A stretch of DNA of 64,000 nucleotides from SZUA-430 sp964647355 (GTDB taxonomy: Bacteria; Pseudomonadota; Alphaproteobacteria; Micropepsales; Micropepsaceae), in the NCBI GenBank assembly GCA_964647355.1, contig CAZYGK010000008.1, positions 3,453 to 67,452 of the forward strand, read 5' to 3'. Made by a program: the position numbers and the translations under genes. The notes under the pieces are model-generated. The model ran no database searches. It saw only the letters and a list, made by a program, of their open reading frames with translations, and had not been told where the DNA came from. Shown in pieces: positions 42,616 to 50,937 of the stretch (position 1 is the first letter of the stretch; each line of letters opens with the position of its first letter).

Positions 42616-43116
42616 TCAGTCTTTGGGCGGTGGTGCTCTTTCCAGCGCTTCGACGAGAAGCTCGAGCGCTGCTTCGGCGAACCAGTTCATGTTTGTCCAG
42701 CGGTCGTTGAGGTTCGTACGTAGCGTACGCACCTTCGAATCGGGGCCCGAGACTGCGAGGCAGGTGTGGCCCGCGGGGTCGCCATAGCCGTTGCCGGTTG
42801 GACCGGCGGCGCCGGTTTCTGCGAGGCCCCATTCGACGCGGTGCTTTTCGCGGATCGTCCGGCTCAGAAACTCAGCGTAGGGCTCGCTCGACGAACGCAT
42901 GCCGCCCAGGCTTTCGCGATCCAGACTAAGCAACCCTCTGAATGCTCGCGGCGAATAGATGATGCCGCCACCGGCGTAGTACGCGGAAGCGCCGGGGACG
43001 GCGAGCAGGGCCGCCGAGATCAAGCCGCCAGCAGACGATTCTGCGATCGCTATGCGCTCCGTGCGGGCGATCAATAGCGCGGCGGCTTTGGCGGCGGGGA
43101 TGCGCGGGTCGTGCAT
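42616..43116 (-). CDS. CinA C-terminal domain (nicotinamide-nucleotide amidase-like) protein
   Basis: A 166-residue stand-alone CinA domain. The start is ATG 43116 (MHDPRIPAAKAA); the frame upstream is not used. It has AIAESSAGGLISAALLAVPGAS, where CinA normally shows ESCTGG, then YYAGGGIIYS and ETGAAGPTGNGYGDPAG. The substituted ESSAGG motif means amidase activity on NMN is uncertain. It sits between convergent/divergent neighbours and stands alone. Confidence 0.8.
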   Translation of the reverse strand: MHDPRIPAAKAAALLIARTERIAIAESSAGGLISAALLAVPGASAYYAGGGIIYSPRAFRGLLSLDRESLGGMRSSSEPYAEFLSRTIREKHRVEWGLAETGAAGPTGNGYGDPAGHTCLAVSGPDSKVRTLRTNLNDRWTNMNWFAEAALELLVEALERAPPPKD

Positions 43117-43226
43117 AGTGGCCTCGTGGTAATGCTGGGCAGCGAAGAACGGATGGCGACGCGGGTCAAGGGCTTGTGGCGATCGTGCATGTCCTCTGTC
43201 GGCAAAATGCGATAAGCAAGCGTCCA

Positions 43227-44015
43227 ATGAGCTTCGATCCGACCATCACCGATCTGCTGGCCGTCCTTTCCGGGAGCGTCGTCGGGTTGACGCTCGGGGT
43301 GGTTGGCGGCGGCGGGTCGATCCTTGCGGTGCCGCTGTTGCTGTACGTGGTCGGTGTCTCCAATCCGCACGTCGCGATCGGGACCAGCGCGCTTGCCGTT
43401 TCGGTGAACGCGTTCGCAAACTTGATCGCGCATTCGCGGGCCGGCAACGTGAAGTGGCCATGCGCCGTGGTCTTCGGCTTGTCGGGCGTCACGGGTGCGT
43501 TTGCCGGCTCCACGTTAGGCAAGCTTGTCGACGGCCAGAAGCTTCTGTTCGTGTTTGGGCTGGTCATGGTGGCGGTTGCGCTTGCCATGCTTCGCCCGCG
43601 CGGGGCGGAAGGCGATCCGAACGTGCGGATTACGCCTCAGATCGCGGTGCGTCTTGTCGGGATCGGTCTTGCAACCGGATTGCTTGCCGGGTTTTTCGGT
43701 ATCGGCGGCGGCTTCTTAATCGTGCCCGGCATCATGCTTGGGAGCGGCATGGCCATGCTGAATGCGGTCGGCTCGTCACTGTTTTCGGTTGGTGCGTTCG
43801 GGTTGACCACAGCGGTGAGTTACGCTGCCGATGGTCTCGTCGATTGGCGGATCGCGGGAGAGTTCATCGGCGGCGGCCTCTTGGGCGGGTTGACCGGGCT
43901 TGCATTGGCGCAGCGTTTGGCCGCGCGCAAGGGCCTCTTGAACCGCATCTTTGCAGGCGTTGTTTTGTCGGTTGCGGCCTATGTGCTGTGGCGAAGCGCG
44001 GCGGCGTTCCAGTAG
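43227..44015 (+). CDS. TauE/SafE family membrane exporter
   Basis: A 262-residue protein with eight predicted hydrophobic segments in two repeats. The family motifs are in each half: GLTLGVVGGGGSILAVPLLL and GLLAGFFGIGGGFLIVPGIML. Such proteins move sulfite, sulfoacetate or other small anions across the inner membrane. The ATG at 43227 (MSFDPTITDLL) is preferred to a GTG at 43176. No sulfur metabolism gene is adjacent, so the substrate is open. Confidence 0.9.
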   Translation: MSFDPTITDLLAVLSGSVVGLTLGVVGGGGSILAVPLLLYVVGVSNPHVAIGTSALAVSVNAFANLIAHSRAGNVKWPCAVVFGLSGVTGAFAGSTLGKLVDGQKLLFVFGLVMVAVALAMLRPRGAEGDPNVRITPQIAVRLVGIGLATGLLAGFFGIGGGFLIVPGIMLGSGMAMLNAVGSSLFSVGAFGLTTAVSYAADGLVDWRIAGEFIGGGLLGGLTGLALAQRLAARKGLLNRIFAGVVLSVAAYVLWRSAAAFQ

Positions 44016-44018
44016 CTC

Positions 44019-45095
44019 TCAGTACAAGCCGGGGATGATGCGGTACGGCACGCGCTTTACGTATTCCGTCCACAGTGCGCCGTACTTCTCGGCGCAGCGG
44101 CGGTCGTCGTCGATTTGGCGCGGGACGAGCAGCGCGACGTAGTAGATCGGGTAGAGCCACGGGCCTATGTGGCCGGGGTAGCCGAGCGCGAGGGCGAGAC
44201 CGCTCGCCATCAGGAGTTCGCCCAAGTAGTTGACGTGGCGCGAGACTGCCCAGAAGCCGCTGACGAGGAGCTGGTGCTTGCCGTCTGTGAGGGCCTCCGG
44301 TGTGAGACCGAGGAATTTGGCGCTTGGGTCGCGCTTGAACGTGTACTTCTGCATGTTGGCGCCGCGGGCGAGCGACCAGCCGCCGAAGAACAGGATTATC
44401 GCGATGATGAGAACGCCCGCCGGTGTGTGCGGGTTGGGTAGCTCGGCGGTGGACCAGAGGCCGACGGCGTAGAAGTAGGGGTAGAACAGCAGGCAGCCCC
44501 AGCCGAGCTTGAAGCCCATGCGCTCGGCGAAGAAGTCGTAGGTGTAGAGATGGACTCGCTCGAAAAAGAGATACTCGGTCAGGAAGAACGTGAAGAGCGC
44601 TGCGTAGAGTGCGATGCCGAATGATGGTTCTTCAGGGAAAGTCAGATAGTGGTGCGCTGCGAACGAATAGATGTTGAGACCCAGCATCGTCGCGCCGACC
44701 ATGTAGAGCCACATCTTCGCGTCGATGCGCCCGCCCAGCCATTGGGGATTCGGGGTGCGGCCGAGGAAGAGATCGGCGAGCAATCCTTTGCCCGTGGGCT
44801 GCTCGGGCAGGACGACGATGGCGGTGAAGATGAGGCCGAACACGCAGGCGCCAGCGAGGCCCTCCCAGCGCGTCGTCCAGAAGAAATCCCAGGCGAGCCA
44901 ACCCTGCGAACAGGCGAGTGCCCAGAGGGCGATCGTGAGCGCGAAGACGATTAGCCCGTTCAGGCGGTAGCGGAGCGGTTTGCCGGTCACCAGGTCGGTT
45001 ACATAGCCGTCGACGGTTCGGGCGGGGACGAGCAAATGCAGTAGCGTGATCAACGCGTACACGCCGAGTGGTGCGAAGAATCCTGCGAGCGTCAT
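44019..45095 (-). CDS. ERG4/ERG24-type sterol reductase-like membrane protein
   Basis: A 358-residue polytopic protein with about nine hydrophobic segments. It shows the marks of the ERG4/ERG24 sterol reductase family: LGRTPNPQWLGGRIDAKMWLY, the NADPH-site region LLVSGFWAVSRHVNYLGELLM near the C-terminus, and the final RQIDDDRRCAEKYGALWTEYVKRVPYRIIPGLY-type pattern. Eukaryotic members reduce C14 or C24 double bonds of sterols; few bacterial members are known to do so. The ATG overlaps the stop of an SDR gene (ATGA). No squalene cyclase or monooxygenase gene is in the window, so the natural substrate is unknown. Confidence 0.8.
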   Translation of the reverse strand: MTLAGFFAPLGVYALITLLHLLVPARTVDGYVTDLVTGKPLRYRLNGLIVFALTIALWALACSQGWLAWDFFWTTRWEGLAGACVFGLIFTAIVVLPEQPTGKGLLADLFLGRTPNPQWLGGRIDAKMWLYMVGATMLGLNIYSFAAHHYLTFPEEPSFGIALYAALFTFFLTEYLFFERVHLYTYDFFAERMGFKLGWGCLLFYPYFYAVGLWSTAELPNPHTPAGVLIIAIILFFGGWSLARGANMQKYTFKRDPSAKFLGLTPEALTDGKHQLLVSGFWAVSRHVNYLGELLMASGLALALGYPGHIGPWLYPIYYVALLVPRQIDDDRRCAEKYGALWTEYVKRVPYRIIPGLY

Positions 45096-45892
45096 GAGAG
45101 GTCCTTCGTAGAGCGGGCGAAGATGTCGATGGCCGTACGGCGCGGCAGCAGGCGGCCAAGCGCGAACCGGGCGATGCGATTTACCGCGCCCGGCACGACG
45201 ACGGGGCCGCGGCCCAGGGCTTCGAGCGTTTGGTTTGCGACATCGGCGGCGTCGAGCGTTCCAGGCGCGTCTCTGGCCGCGGCCTTGGCGTAACCCGGCG
45301 TGCGGATGGCGCCGGCGCTGGAGACGACGACGTCAACGCCCATGGGTTTGAGTTCGGCCCAGAGGCTTTCGCCGAGGACGATGTTGAATGCCTTCGACGC
45401 CGCGTAGGTCGCTATGCGGGGTGCGCCTTGGTAGCCGGCGAGCGAGGACATCAGGACGATGCCGCCACGGCCGCGTTCGATCATCTTGGGCGCGAGCGTT
45501 CGGGCGAACGTCAGGGGCCCTTTGATGTTGACGTCGACGACGCGCGCCAGATCGTCCATAGGCCGGCTCACCAGTTCGCCGACGGGGGCAAAGGCGGCGT
45601 TGTACACGGCGAGGCCGATGTCGAGGTCTGCGGTTAGGCTTTCAAGCGCCGCCGGGAGGTCTGGCCGCGCGAGGTCGATCGTCTCTGTTCGCACATCGAC
45701 TTGAGCAGACTTGCGCAAGCCGTCGGCGACGCGGGCGAGATGGTCGGCGCGGCGCGCGAGGAGCAAGAGGTTCAATCCACGCTCTGCGAGCGCTTGCGCG
45801 AAAGCGGCTCCCAAACCCTCGGAAGCGCCGGCGACGATTGCCCAAGCGCCGTATGTCGCTGCAAAGGCGGTTGGGGTGGCGCGCGCAGTCAC
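45092..45892 (-). CDS. SDR family oxidoreductase (17-beta-HSD/acyl reductase-like)
   Basis: A 266-residue short-chain dehydrogenase with VAGASEGLGAAFAQAL as the cofactor loop, LLARRADHL (Arg, so NADP is likely), YNAAF in place of NNAG, MSSLAGYQG with the Ser, and YAASKAFN with Tyr and Lys. The C-terminal 60 residues resemble membrane-associated SDRs of the steroid/acyl-reductase type. The GTG at 45892 is two bases after the dapD stop, and the gene overlaps the sterol-reductase-like gene by four bases, which supports a shared lipid-related function. Confidence 0.85.
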   Translation of the reverse strand: MTARATPTAFAATYGAWAIVAGASEGLGAAFAQALAERGLNLLLLARRADHLARVADGLRKSAQVDVRTETIDLARPDLPAALESLTADLDIGLAVYNAAFAPVGELVSRPMDDLARVVDVNIKGPLTFARTLAPKMIERGRGGIVLMSSLAGYQGAPRIATYAASKAFNIVLGESLWAELKPMGVDVVVSSAGAIRTPGYAKAAARDAPGTLDAADVANQTLEALGRGPVVVPGAVNRIARFALGRLLPRRTAIDIFARSTKDLS

Positions 45893-45894
45893 AG

Positions 45895-46722
45895 TCAGTC
45901 GCGCAGGAGGTCGTTGATGCTCGTTTTGGAGCGCGTGCGTTCGTCGACCGTCTTCACGATCACGGCGCAGTAGAGCGACGGTTTGCCGGGTGCGCCGGGG
46001 AGCGTGCCGGCGACGACGACGGAGTAGGGCGGCACGCGGCCTTGGTGGATTTGGCCGGTGGCGCGGTCGACAATTTTAGTGGAGGCGCCGATGAAGACGC
46101 CCATGCCGATGACGGCGCCTTCGCCGACGATCACGCCTTCAGCGACTTCCGAGCGTGCGCCGACGAAGCAATTGTCTTCGATGATGACGGGGTTCGCTTG
46201 CAGGGGTTCCAGAACGCCGCCGAGGCCCGTGCCGCCGGAGATGTGGCAGTTCTTGCCCACTTGCGCGCAGGAGCCGACGGTCGCCCAGGTGTCGATCATC
46301 GTGCCTTCGCCGACATTCGCGCCGACGTTGATGAAGCAGGGCATCAGCACGGCGGTGCGGGCGACGTGGGCGGAGTGGCGCACGATCGCGCCCGGCACCG
46401 CGCGGAAGCCTGCGCGTGCGAAGTCGTCGGCCGACCACTTCGCGAATTTCGAGGGGACCTTATCGTACCAATGTGCGCCGCCTGGGCCGCCCGGGATCGG
46501 TTCCATCGGGTTCAGGCGGAACGAGAGTAGCACCGCCTTCTTGATCCATTGATGCGTATGCCACTCGCCGCCGGTTTTTTCGGCGACGCGGAACTCGCCG
46601 CAATCGAGCGCGGCCAGGGTTTCTTCGATTGCTTTGCGGGCCGGGCCTTGCGTGGCGGGCGAGATCGTGTCGCGGGCCTCCCAAGCTTCGTCGATCGTGA
46701 TCTGCAGTTTCGTCCAGCTCAT
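45895..46722 (-). CDS. dapD: 2,3,4,5-tetrahydropyridine-2,6-dicarboxylate N-succinyltransferase
   Basis: A 275-residue left-handed beta-helix acyltransferase of the succinylase branch of diaminopimelate synthesis. Start is ATG 46722 (MSWTKLQITIDEAWE). Family marks include RVPPYSVVVAGTLPG, MPCFINVGANVGEGTMIDTWATVGSCAQVG and ISGGTGLGGVLEP, the hexapeptide repeats. The ATG overlaps the stop of a pyrimidine nucleotidase gene; an SDR gene follows after two bases. Confidence 0.95.
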   Translation of the reverse strand: MSWTKLQITIDEAWEARDTISPATQGPARKAIEETLAALDCGEFRVAEKTGGEWHTHQWIKKAVLLSFRLNPMEPIPGGPGGAHWYDKVPSKFAKWSADDFARAGFRAVPGAIVRHSAHVARTAVLMPCFINVGANVGEGTMIDTWATVGSCAQVGKNCHISGGTGLGGVLEPLQANPVIIEDNCFVGARSEVAEGVIVGEGAVIGMGVFIGASTKIVDRATGQIHQGRVPPYSVVVAGTLPGAPGKPSLYCAVIVKTVDERTRSKTSINDLLRD

Positions 46723-47426
46723 GGGGCGGCCCTTACGCGAATGGTGGTCAGGAACTTGGCGAGGTCGTCGGTGCGGAAATGCACATGGGGCACGTCCGGT
46801 GGCGCGTCGCCCCAGCCGCGTACGGCCGGGTCGGCGTGGCCTTCGGCTGCGCGCACCAGGACGGTCGTCATACCCAACGCATGGGCGGGTGCCAAGTTGC
46901 GGTCGAGGTCTTCGAACATCGCGGCGCGTTTGGGGTCGATTTCGTGCTTCCTCACGAAGCGTTCGAATGTTTCGAGCTTCGGCTTCGGGATGAAGTCGGC
47001 GTGGACGATGTCGAAGATGTCCTCCACGTGGTCGTGGATGCCGATGCGGTCGAGTACGCGCTTGGCGTGGAAGACAGTGCCGTTCGTGAAGACGAGGCGG
47101 CGGCCGGGCAAGCGCTGGAGTGCGCCGGCAAGCGCTTCGTTCGGCGGCACTACAGAGACGTCGATGTCGTGCACGAAGTTGAGGAAGCTGTGCGGCTTGA
47201 TGCCGTGCAGCTTCATGAGGCCCGAGAGCGTGGTTCCGTGGTCGCGGTAGTAGAGCTTCTGCAGGCGGTAGGCTTCGTCGCCGTCGACTTGGAGCAGGTC
47301 GGAGATGAAGGCGCGCATCTTGACGTCGATCTGGGCGAACAGATTGCAGCTCGGCGGGTACAGCGTGTTGTCGAGGTCGAAGACCCACGTATCTATGGGG
47401 GTGAAGTCGGGCGGGGGGTGGGTCAT
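46719..47426 (-). CDS. Pyrimidine 5'-nucleotidase (HAD family)
   Basis: A 235-residue HAD-superfamily phosphatase. The ATG at 47426 gives MTHPPPDFTPIDTW; the frame upstream is longer but not needed. The HAD motifs are WVFDLDNTLYPP (nucleophile Asp), VFTNGTVFHAKRVL (motif II), and KPKLETFERF with MFEDLDRNLAPAHALGM (motifs III and IV). The DNTLYP form is typical of the bacterial pyrimidine 5'-nucleotidase group related to yeast SDT1. It overlaps dapD by four bases and heads that operon. Confidence 0.88.
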   Translation of the reverse strand: MTHPPPDFTPIDTWVFDLDNTLYPPSCNLFAQIDVKMRAFISDLLQVDGDEAYRLQKLYYRDHGTTLSGLMKLHGIKPHSFLNFVHDIDVSVVPPNEALAGALQRLPGRRLVFTNGTVFHAKRVLDRIGIHDHVEDIFDIVHADFIPKPKLETFERFVRKHEIDPKRAAMFEDLDRNLAPAHALGMTTVLVRAAEGHADPAVRGWGDAPPDVPHVHFRTDDLAKFLTTIRVRAAP

Positions 47427-47537
47427 GCCGATGGCGGAATAGCCCGACCCGAGGCCGTATCGCAACCGAATGTTAACCACCTCCGGCAAAGCGGCCTTAA
47501 ACGGCGGGGCGTAAGCTTAAGGCGGTGGGGGATACGA

Positions 47538-48059
47538 GTGACTGCCATGCTGAAGCACATGATCGGAAAGCTCGCGGAGCGGCCGCGGATGTCCTACGAG
47601 GACGCTCGCGCCGCGCTGGAAACGCACGCTCACAACGCGCGCCGCTATCTGGCGGGGCGTCCGGACGTCGAGCCCGAGATCCTTTACTATCTGGCAAACG
47701 ACGAGTCGGTTGCGGTGCGCAGGCTCGTTGCCGCCAATCCTTCAACCCCGCAGCGCGCCAACAAGATTCTGGCTGCCGACGCGGATGTCGAAGTGCGTTG
47801 CGAACTCGCTCAGAAGGTGGGGCGGCAGGTTTCGGAGCATTCGTCCGAAATGACGGTGCGCGGCCATGCGCTTGCGGTCGAGGTGATCGAGCGGCTGGCG
47901 CACGACAGCGTGGCGCGCGTGCGGGCGATCTTAGCCGAACAGCTCAAGTCGTCGTCAAACGTGCCGGTGCATGTTGTTCAGGTTTTGGCGCGCGATCCGG
48001 AGTTGATCGTTCGGGCGCCGATCCTCGAGTGCTCGCCTCTGGTGCAGGTGCCTGCTTAA
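47538..48059 (+). CDS. Short DUF2336-like repeat protein
   Basis: A 173-residue protein made of helical repeats (ARRYLAGRPDVEPEILYYLANDESVAVRRLVAANPSTP-type units, then AADADVEVRCELAQKVG and DSVARVRAILAEQL). This is the repeat pattern of DUF2336 proteins of alphaproteobacteria, which are usually about twice as long; the C-terminal half is absent here and the gene ends two bases from the convergent gene. GTG 47538 follows GGGGGA by five bases and is preferred to ATG 47547. Function unknown. Confidence 0.75.
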   Translation: MTAMLKHMIGKLAERPRMSYEDARAALETHAHNARRYLAGRPDVEPEILYYLANDESVAVRRLVAANPSTPQRANKILAADADVEVRCELAQKVGRQVSEHSSEMTVRGHALAVEVIERLAHDSVARVRAILAEQLKSSSNVPVHVVQVLARDPELIVRAPILECSPLVQVPA

Positions 48060-48061
48060 GC

Positions 48062-49321
48062 CTATTGCGGCGCGGGTTCTTCCCGGCGCGCGGCAAACTC
48101 GAATGTGAGACCGGGGCGGCCGCCGGTGTCGATTTCCAAGAAGCCCGTGCTCTTGAAGCTGCGGCCCTGGCAGTCGGTTGCGTCGTCGATTTCGAATGTC
48201 GCGTCGCGGGTGCAGAACTGCTTCGTGCCGCCCCAGGTTTCGGCGACACCTTCCGTGCGATCGGCGGCGGCGAACGCATAGACATAACGCTCGATCAGAC
48301 GATCCTTGATCACCTTCTCGCATTGGCCCGGTTGCAGGCGCCACCAACCCATAGAGCGCTTCTTGCCTTGGGATTCGATCCCGAGAGCGGACCAGATGAT
48401 GTCTTGCGTGCGGTTGCAGAACGTCAAGCCCGCGCCGGCCTGGTTCTTGGCCGCTTCGGCGAGCAGTTTGTTGTAGAGGCCGGTCGCATCGTTCGAGGGC
48501 AGGCCGAGTGCGGTGCGGACCTGGCCCAGCGCTTCGACGAACTTCGGACCGGGCACGCCGTCGATCGCGCCTTCGAAGCGGCCGAGATCGGCGAGAAGCC
48601 GCTGTACGCCCGCAATGCGCGCTTGATCGAGCGATTTGAAGCCCGGTGTTTCGGCCAGCGTCGTCGTCCAGGCAGTTTTGCCTTCGGTGTCGACGCGGGC
48701 AAAGCCTTGCGCTTCGTAGCCGGGACCGCATTGGTTGGAGCCGTCGCTCGTCGCTTGGAACGTGCCCTTGCCCGTGCAAAGCGTCTGCGTGCCGCCCCAG
48801 GTTCGGATCGCGCCGGAGTGGGCGAACGACGAGCGGGCGAACGTGTAGAATGTCGGCTGCTTCAGTTCGCCCTTGATCACGACGCGGCATTCTCCGGCGG
48901 GGACAATCCACCAGCCGCGCGTTGCGAGCAGGCCGCCATTGCGGATGCCGACGGCGATCGAGAGGGCGTAGGATGTGCGGTTGCAGAACGTGTAGTCGCT
49001 CTTCGCGTTTCGCTGGGGGCGATCGGGCTGAAGGTTGCCGACGCCGGGGATCGGCTTTGCGGGGGCTTCTGTCGTAGCGGCTCCGGGTGCCGAGACGATG
49101 CGAGGCTTCGTGCGTGCAGGCTTCGTTTGCTCGCGCAGTTCGCTGCCGGGCGTCATGGGCATGACGACGGGGCGCTGGGGCGTCGATGCGGGCGCCGCGT
49201 CCTCAGCAGGTTGCGCGCGAGCCGCGCCGCTTGCGGCTACAAGCGCGAGACCGATCGACAGCGCGAACTGGCGCAACGAAGCGAACAAACTGTCCAAGTC
49301 CTTGAAATCGCGAGGCTTCAC
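48062..49321 (-). CDS. Exported protein with two DUF1036 domains
   Basis: A 419-residue protein with an N-terminal signal or anchor (LSIGLALVAASGAARAQ). It has two copies of a Cys-rich domain: FCNRTSYALSIAVG, RGWWIVPAGECRVV and TWGGTQTLCT in the first; FCNRTQDIIWSALG, MGWWRLQPGQCEKV and TWGGTKQFCT in the second, which is the DUF1036 pattern. Between them a region of about 70 residues (VQRLLADLGRFEGAIDGVPG) resembles a peptidoglycan-binding-like fold. GTG at 49321 overlaps the argB stop. Function is unknown; an envelope location is likely. Confidence 0.85.
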   Translation of the reverse strand: MKPRDFKDLDSLFASLRQFALSIGLALVAASGAARAQPAEDAAPASTPQRPVVMPMTPGSELREQTKPARTKPRIVSAPGAATTEAPAKPIPGVGNLQPDRPQRNAKSDYTFCNRTSYALSIAVGIRNGGLLATRGWWIVPAGECRVVIKGELKQPTFYTFARSSFAHSGAIRTWGGTQTLCTGKGTFQATSDGSNQCGPGYEAQGFARVDTEGKTAWTTTLAETPGFKSLDQARIAGVQRLLADLGRFEGAIDGVPGPKFVEALGQVRTALGLPSNDATGLYNKLLAEAAKNQAGAGLTFCNRTQDIIWSALGIESQGKKRSMGWWRLQPGQCEKVIKDRLIERYVYAFAAADRTEGVAETWGGTKQFCTRDATFEIDDATDCQGRSFKSTGFLEIDTGGRPGLTFEFAARREEPAPQ

Positions 49322-50265
49322 CCACGCACGATCATGGTGCCTGCACCGTGCTCTGTAAACAGCTCGATGAGAAGCACATGTTGAACACGCCCGTCGAGAA
49401 TGACCGCCGCGCGCACACCGCGCTCGACCGCGTCGATACAGGTTTCAACCTTGGGAATCATGCCGCCGGAGATTGTGCCGTCCTTGATCAGAGCGCGCGC
49501 CTCGGTTGTGGTGAGGCGTTCGATCAAATTGCCGTTGCGGTCCATAACCCCTGGGACATCGGTCAGGAGCAGCATGCGGTCGGCTTTGAGGGCACCTGCG
49601 ACGGCCCCCGCAACCGTGTCGGCGTTGATGTTGTAGGTCTCGCCGTTCCGGCCGACGCCGATCGGGGCGATGACGGCAACCATGTCGGCGCGGACGATCG
49701 CCTGCAGCACCTCGATGTTGACCTCTTCCGGTTCGCCCACGAAGCCGAGGTCGACGGCTTCTTCCTTGCCGGTGTCGGGGTTGCGGCGGGTCTTTACGAC
49801 CTTCTTGGCGACGATCATCTGACCGTCCTTGCCCGAGACGCCCACAGCTTTGCCGCCCGCGTTGTTGATGGCGGAGACGATCTGTTTGTTGACGGTGCCG
49901 GTCAGAACCATCTCGACGACGTCGATGGCAGCTTGATCGGTGACGCGTAGGCCGTCGACAAACGACGACTTGATCTCGAGCTTTTTCAGCATCGCGCCGA
50001 TCTGCGGGCCGCCGCCGTGCACGACGACAGGATCAATGCCGGTTTGGCGCATCAGCACGATGTCTTGCGCGAAGTGCTCGGCGACGCCTTCTTCACCCAT
50101 GGCGTTGCCGCCGTATTTCACGAGCACCGTCTTTTGATCGTAGTGCAAAATGTGCGGCAATGCTTCGGTGAGCACCCGGGCGGTCGCGCGCCACTTCGCG
50201 AGCTGGCGCAGGTTCTGGACGCGTTCGTCCTTGCCTTGGAAGGTCGGGTCGTCTGGAGAACTCAT
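49318..50265 (-). CDS. argB: Acetylglutamate kinase
   Basis: A 315-residue amino-acid kinase of arginine synthesis. Motifs: VLVKYGGNAMGEE, VVVHGGGPQIGAMLKKL, SGKDGQMIVAKK, NINADTVAGAVAGALKAD and LLTDVPGVMD, with GGMIPKVETCIDAV near the C-terminus. The N-terminal helix of about 25 residues (QNLRQLAKWRATARVL) is as in the arginine-sensitive hexameric form. It is 21 bases downstream of engB on the same strand and overlaps the DUF1036 gene by four bases. Confidence 0.95.
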   Translation of the reverse strand: MSSPDDPTFQGKDERVQNLRQLAKWRATARVLTEALPHILHYDQKTVLVKYGGNAMGEEGVAEHFAQDIVLMRQTGIDPVVVHGGGPQIGAMLKKLEIKSSFVDGLRVTDQAAIDVVEMVLTGTVNKQIVSAINNAGGKAVGVSGKDGQMIVAKKVVKTRRNPDTGKEEAVDLGFVGEPEEVNIEVLQAIVRADMVAVIAPIGVGRNGETYNINADTVAGAVAGALKADRMLLLTDVPGVMDRNGNLIERLTTTEARALIKDGTISGGMIPKVETCIDAVERGVRAAVILDGRVQHVLLIELFTEHGAGTMIVRG

Positions 50266-50286
50266 GCGCGCGCTTTCAAACGTAGC

Positions 50287-50937
50287 TTAACGGCGCGCCT
50301 TATAGACGGTTTCCGCGAGGTCCGCGAGATGGGCACGCAGCTCAGGGATACCCGTCTTGGTTTCGGCGGAAGTCGCAAAGATGTCCGGATGGGCGGCCGC
50401 GTGGGTCTTGGCGAGCGCTGCGGCTGCGTTAACCGCTTCGGCGACCTCGGTCGCGTTCAGTTTGTCGGTCTTGGTCAAGACGACCAGGAACGAGGCCGCA
50501 GCCTCGTCGAGGATTTCCATCATCGTGCGGTCGTTTTCGTTTGCGCCGTGGCGGGCGTCGATCAGCAGGCAGACGCGGCGCAGCTGCGGGCGGCCGCGGA
50601 GATAAGATTCGATGAGGCGGCGCCAGTCGGCCGACATCGCCTTCGAGACGCGTGCGAAGCCGTAGCCGGGGAGGTCGGCGAGCGTGAGCTTGTGGCCTAA
50701 GTCGAACAGGTTGATCTCGCGCGTGCGGCCGGGCGTGTTCGAAACGCGCGCCAGCGTCTTCCTGTTCGTGAGCGCGTTCAGAAGGCTCGACTTACCGACA
50801 TTCGAACGGCCGGCGAAGGCGATCTCGGGGAGCTTCGTCGGCGGCAGATCGGCGAACGCGCGCACGGGGCGCAGGAATTTGCATTCCTGCGCGAACAACA
50901 AATGGCCCTTCTTGAGCGCGCCTTTTGGGGCCGTCAT
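50287..50937 (-). CDS. engB: Ribosome biogenesis GTPase YsxC/EngB
   Basis: A 216-residue GTPase (also called YihA) for large-subunit assembly. G motifs: GRSNVGKSSLLNAL (G1), SNTPGRTREI (G2), DLPGYGF (G3), TKTDKL (G4) and FATSAE (G5). The ATG overlaps the yidC stop as ATGA, the common yidC–engB order of alphaproteobacteria. Confidence 0.95.
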   Translation of the reverse strand: MTAPKGALKKGHLLFAQECKFLRPVRAFADLPPTKLPEIAFAGRSNVGKSSLLNALTNRKTLARVSNTPGRTREINLFDLGHKLTLADLPGYGFARVSKAMSADWRRLIESYLRGRPQLRRVCLLIDARHGANENDRTMMEILDEAAASFLVVLTKTDKLNATEVAEAVNAAAALAKTHAAAHPDIFATSAETKTGIPELRAHLADLAETVYKARR

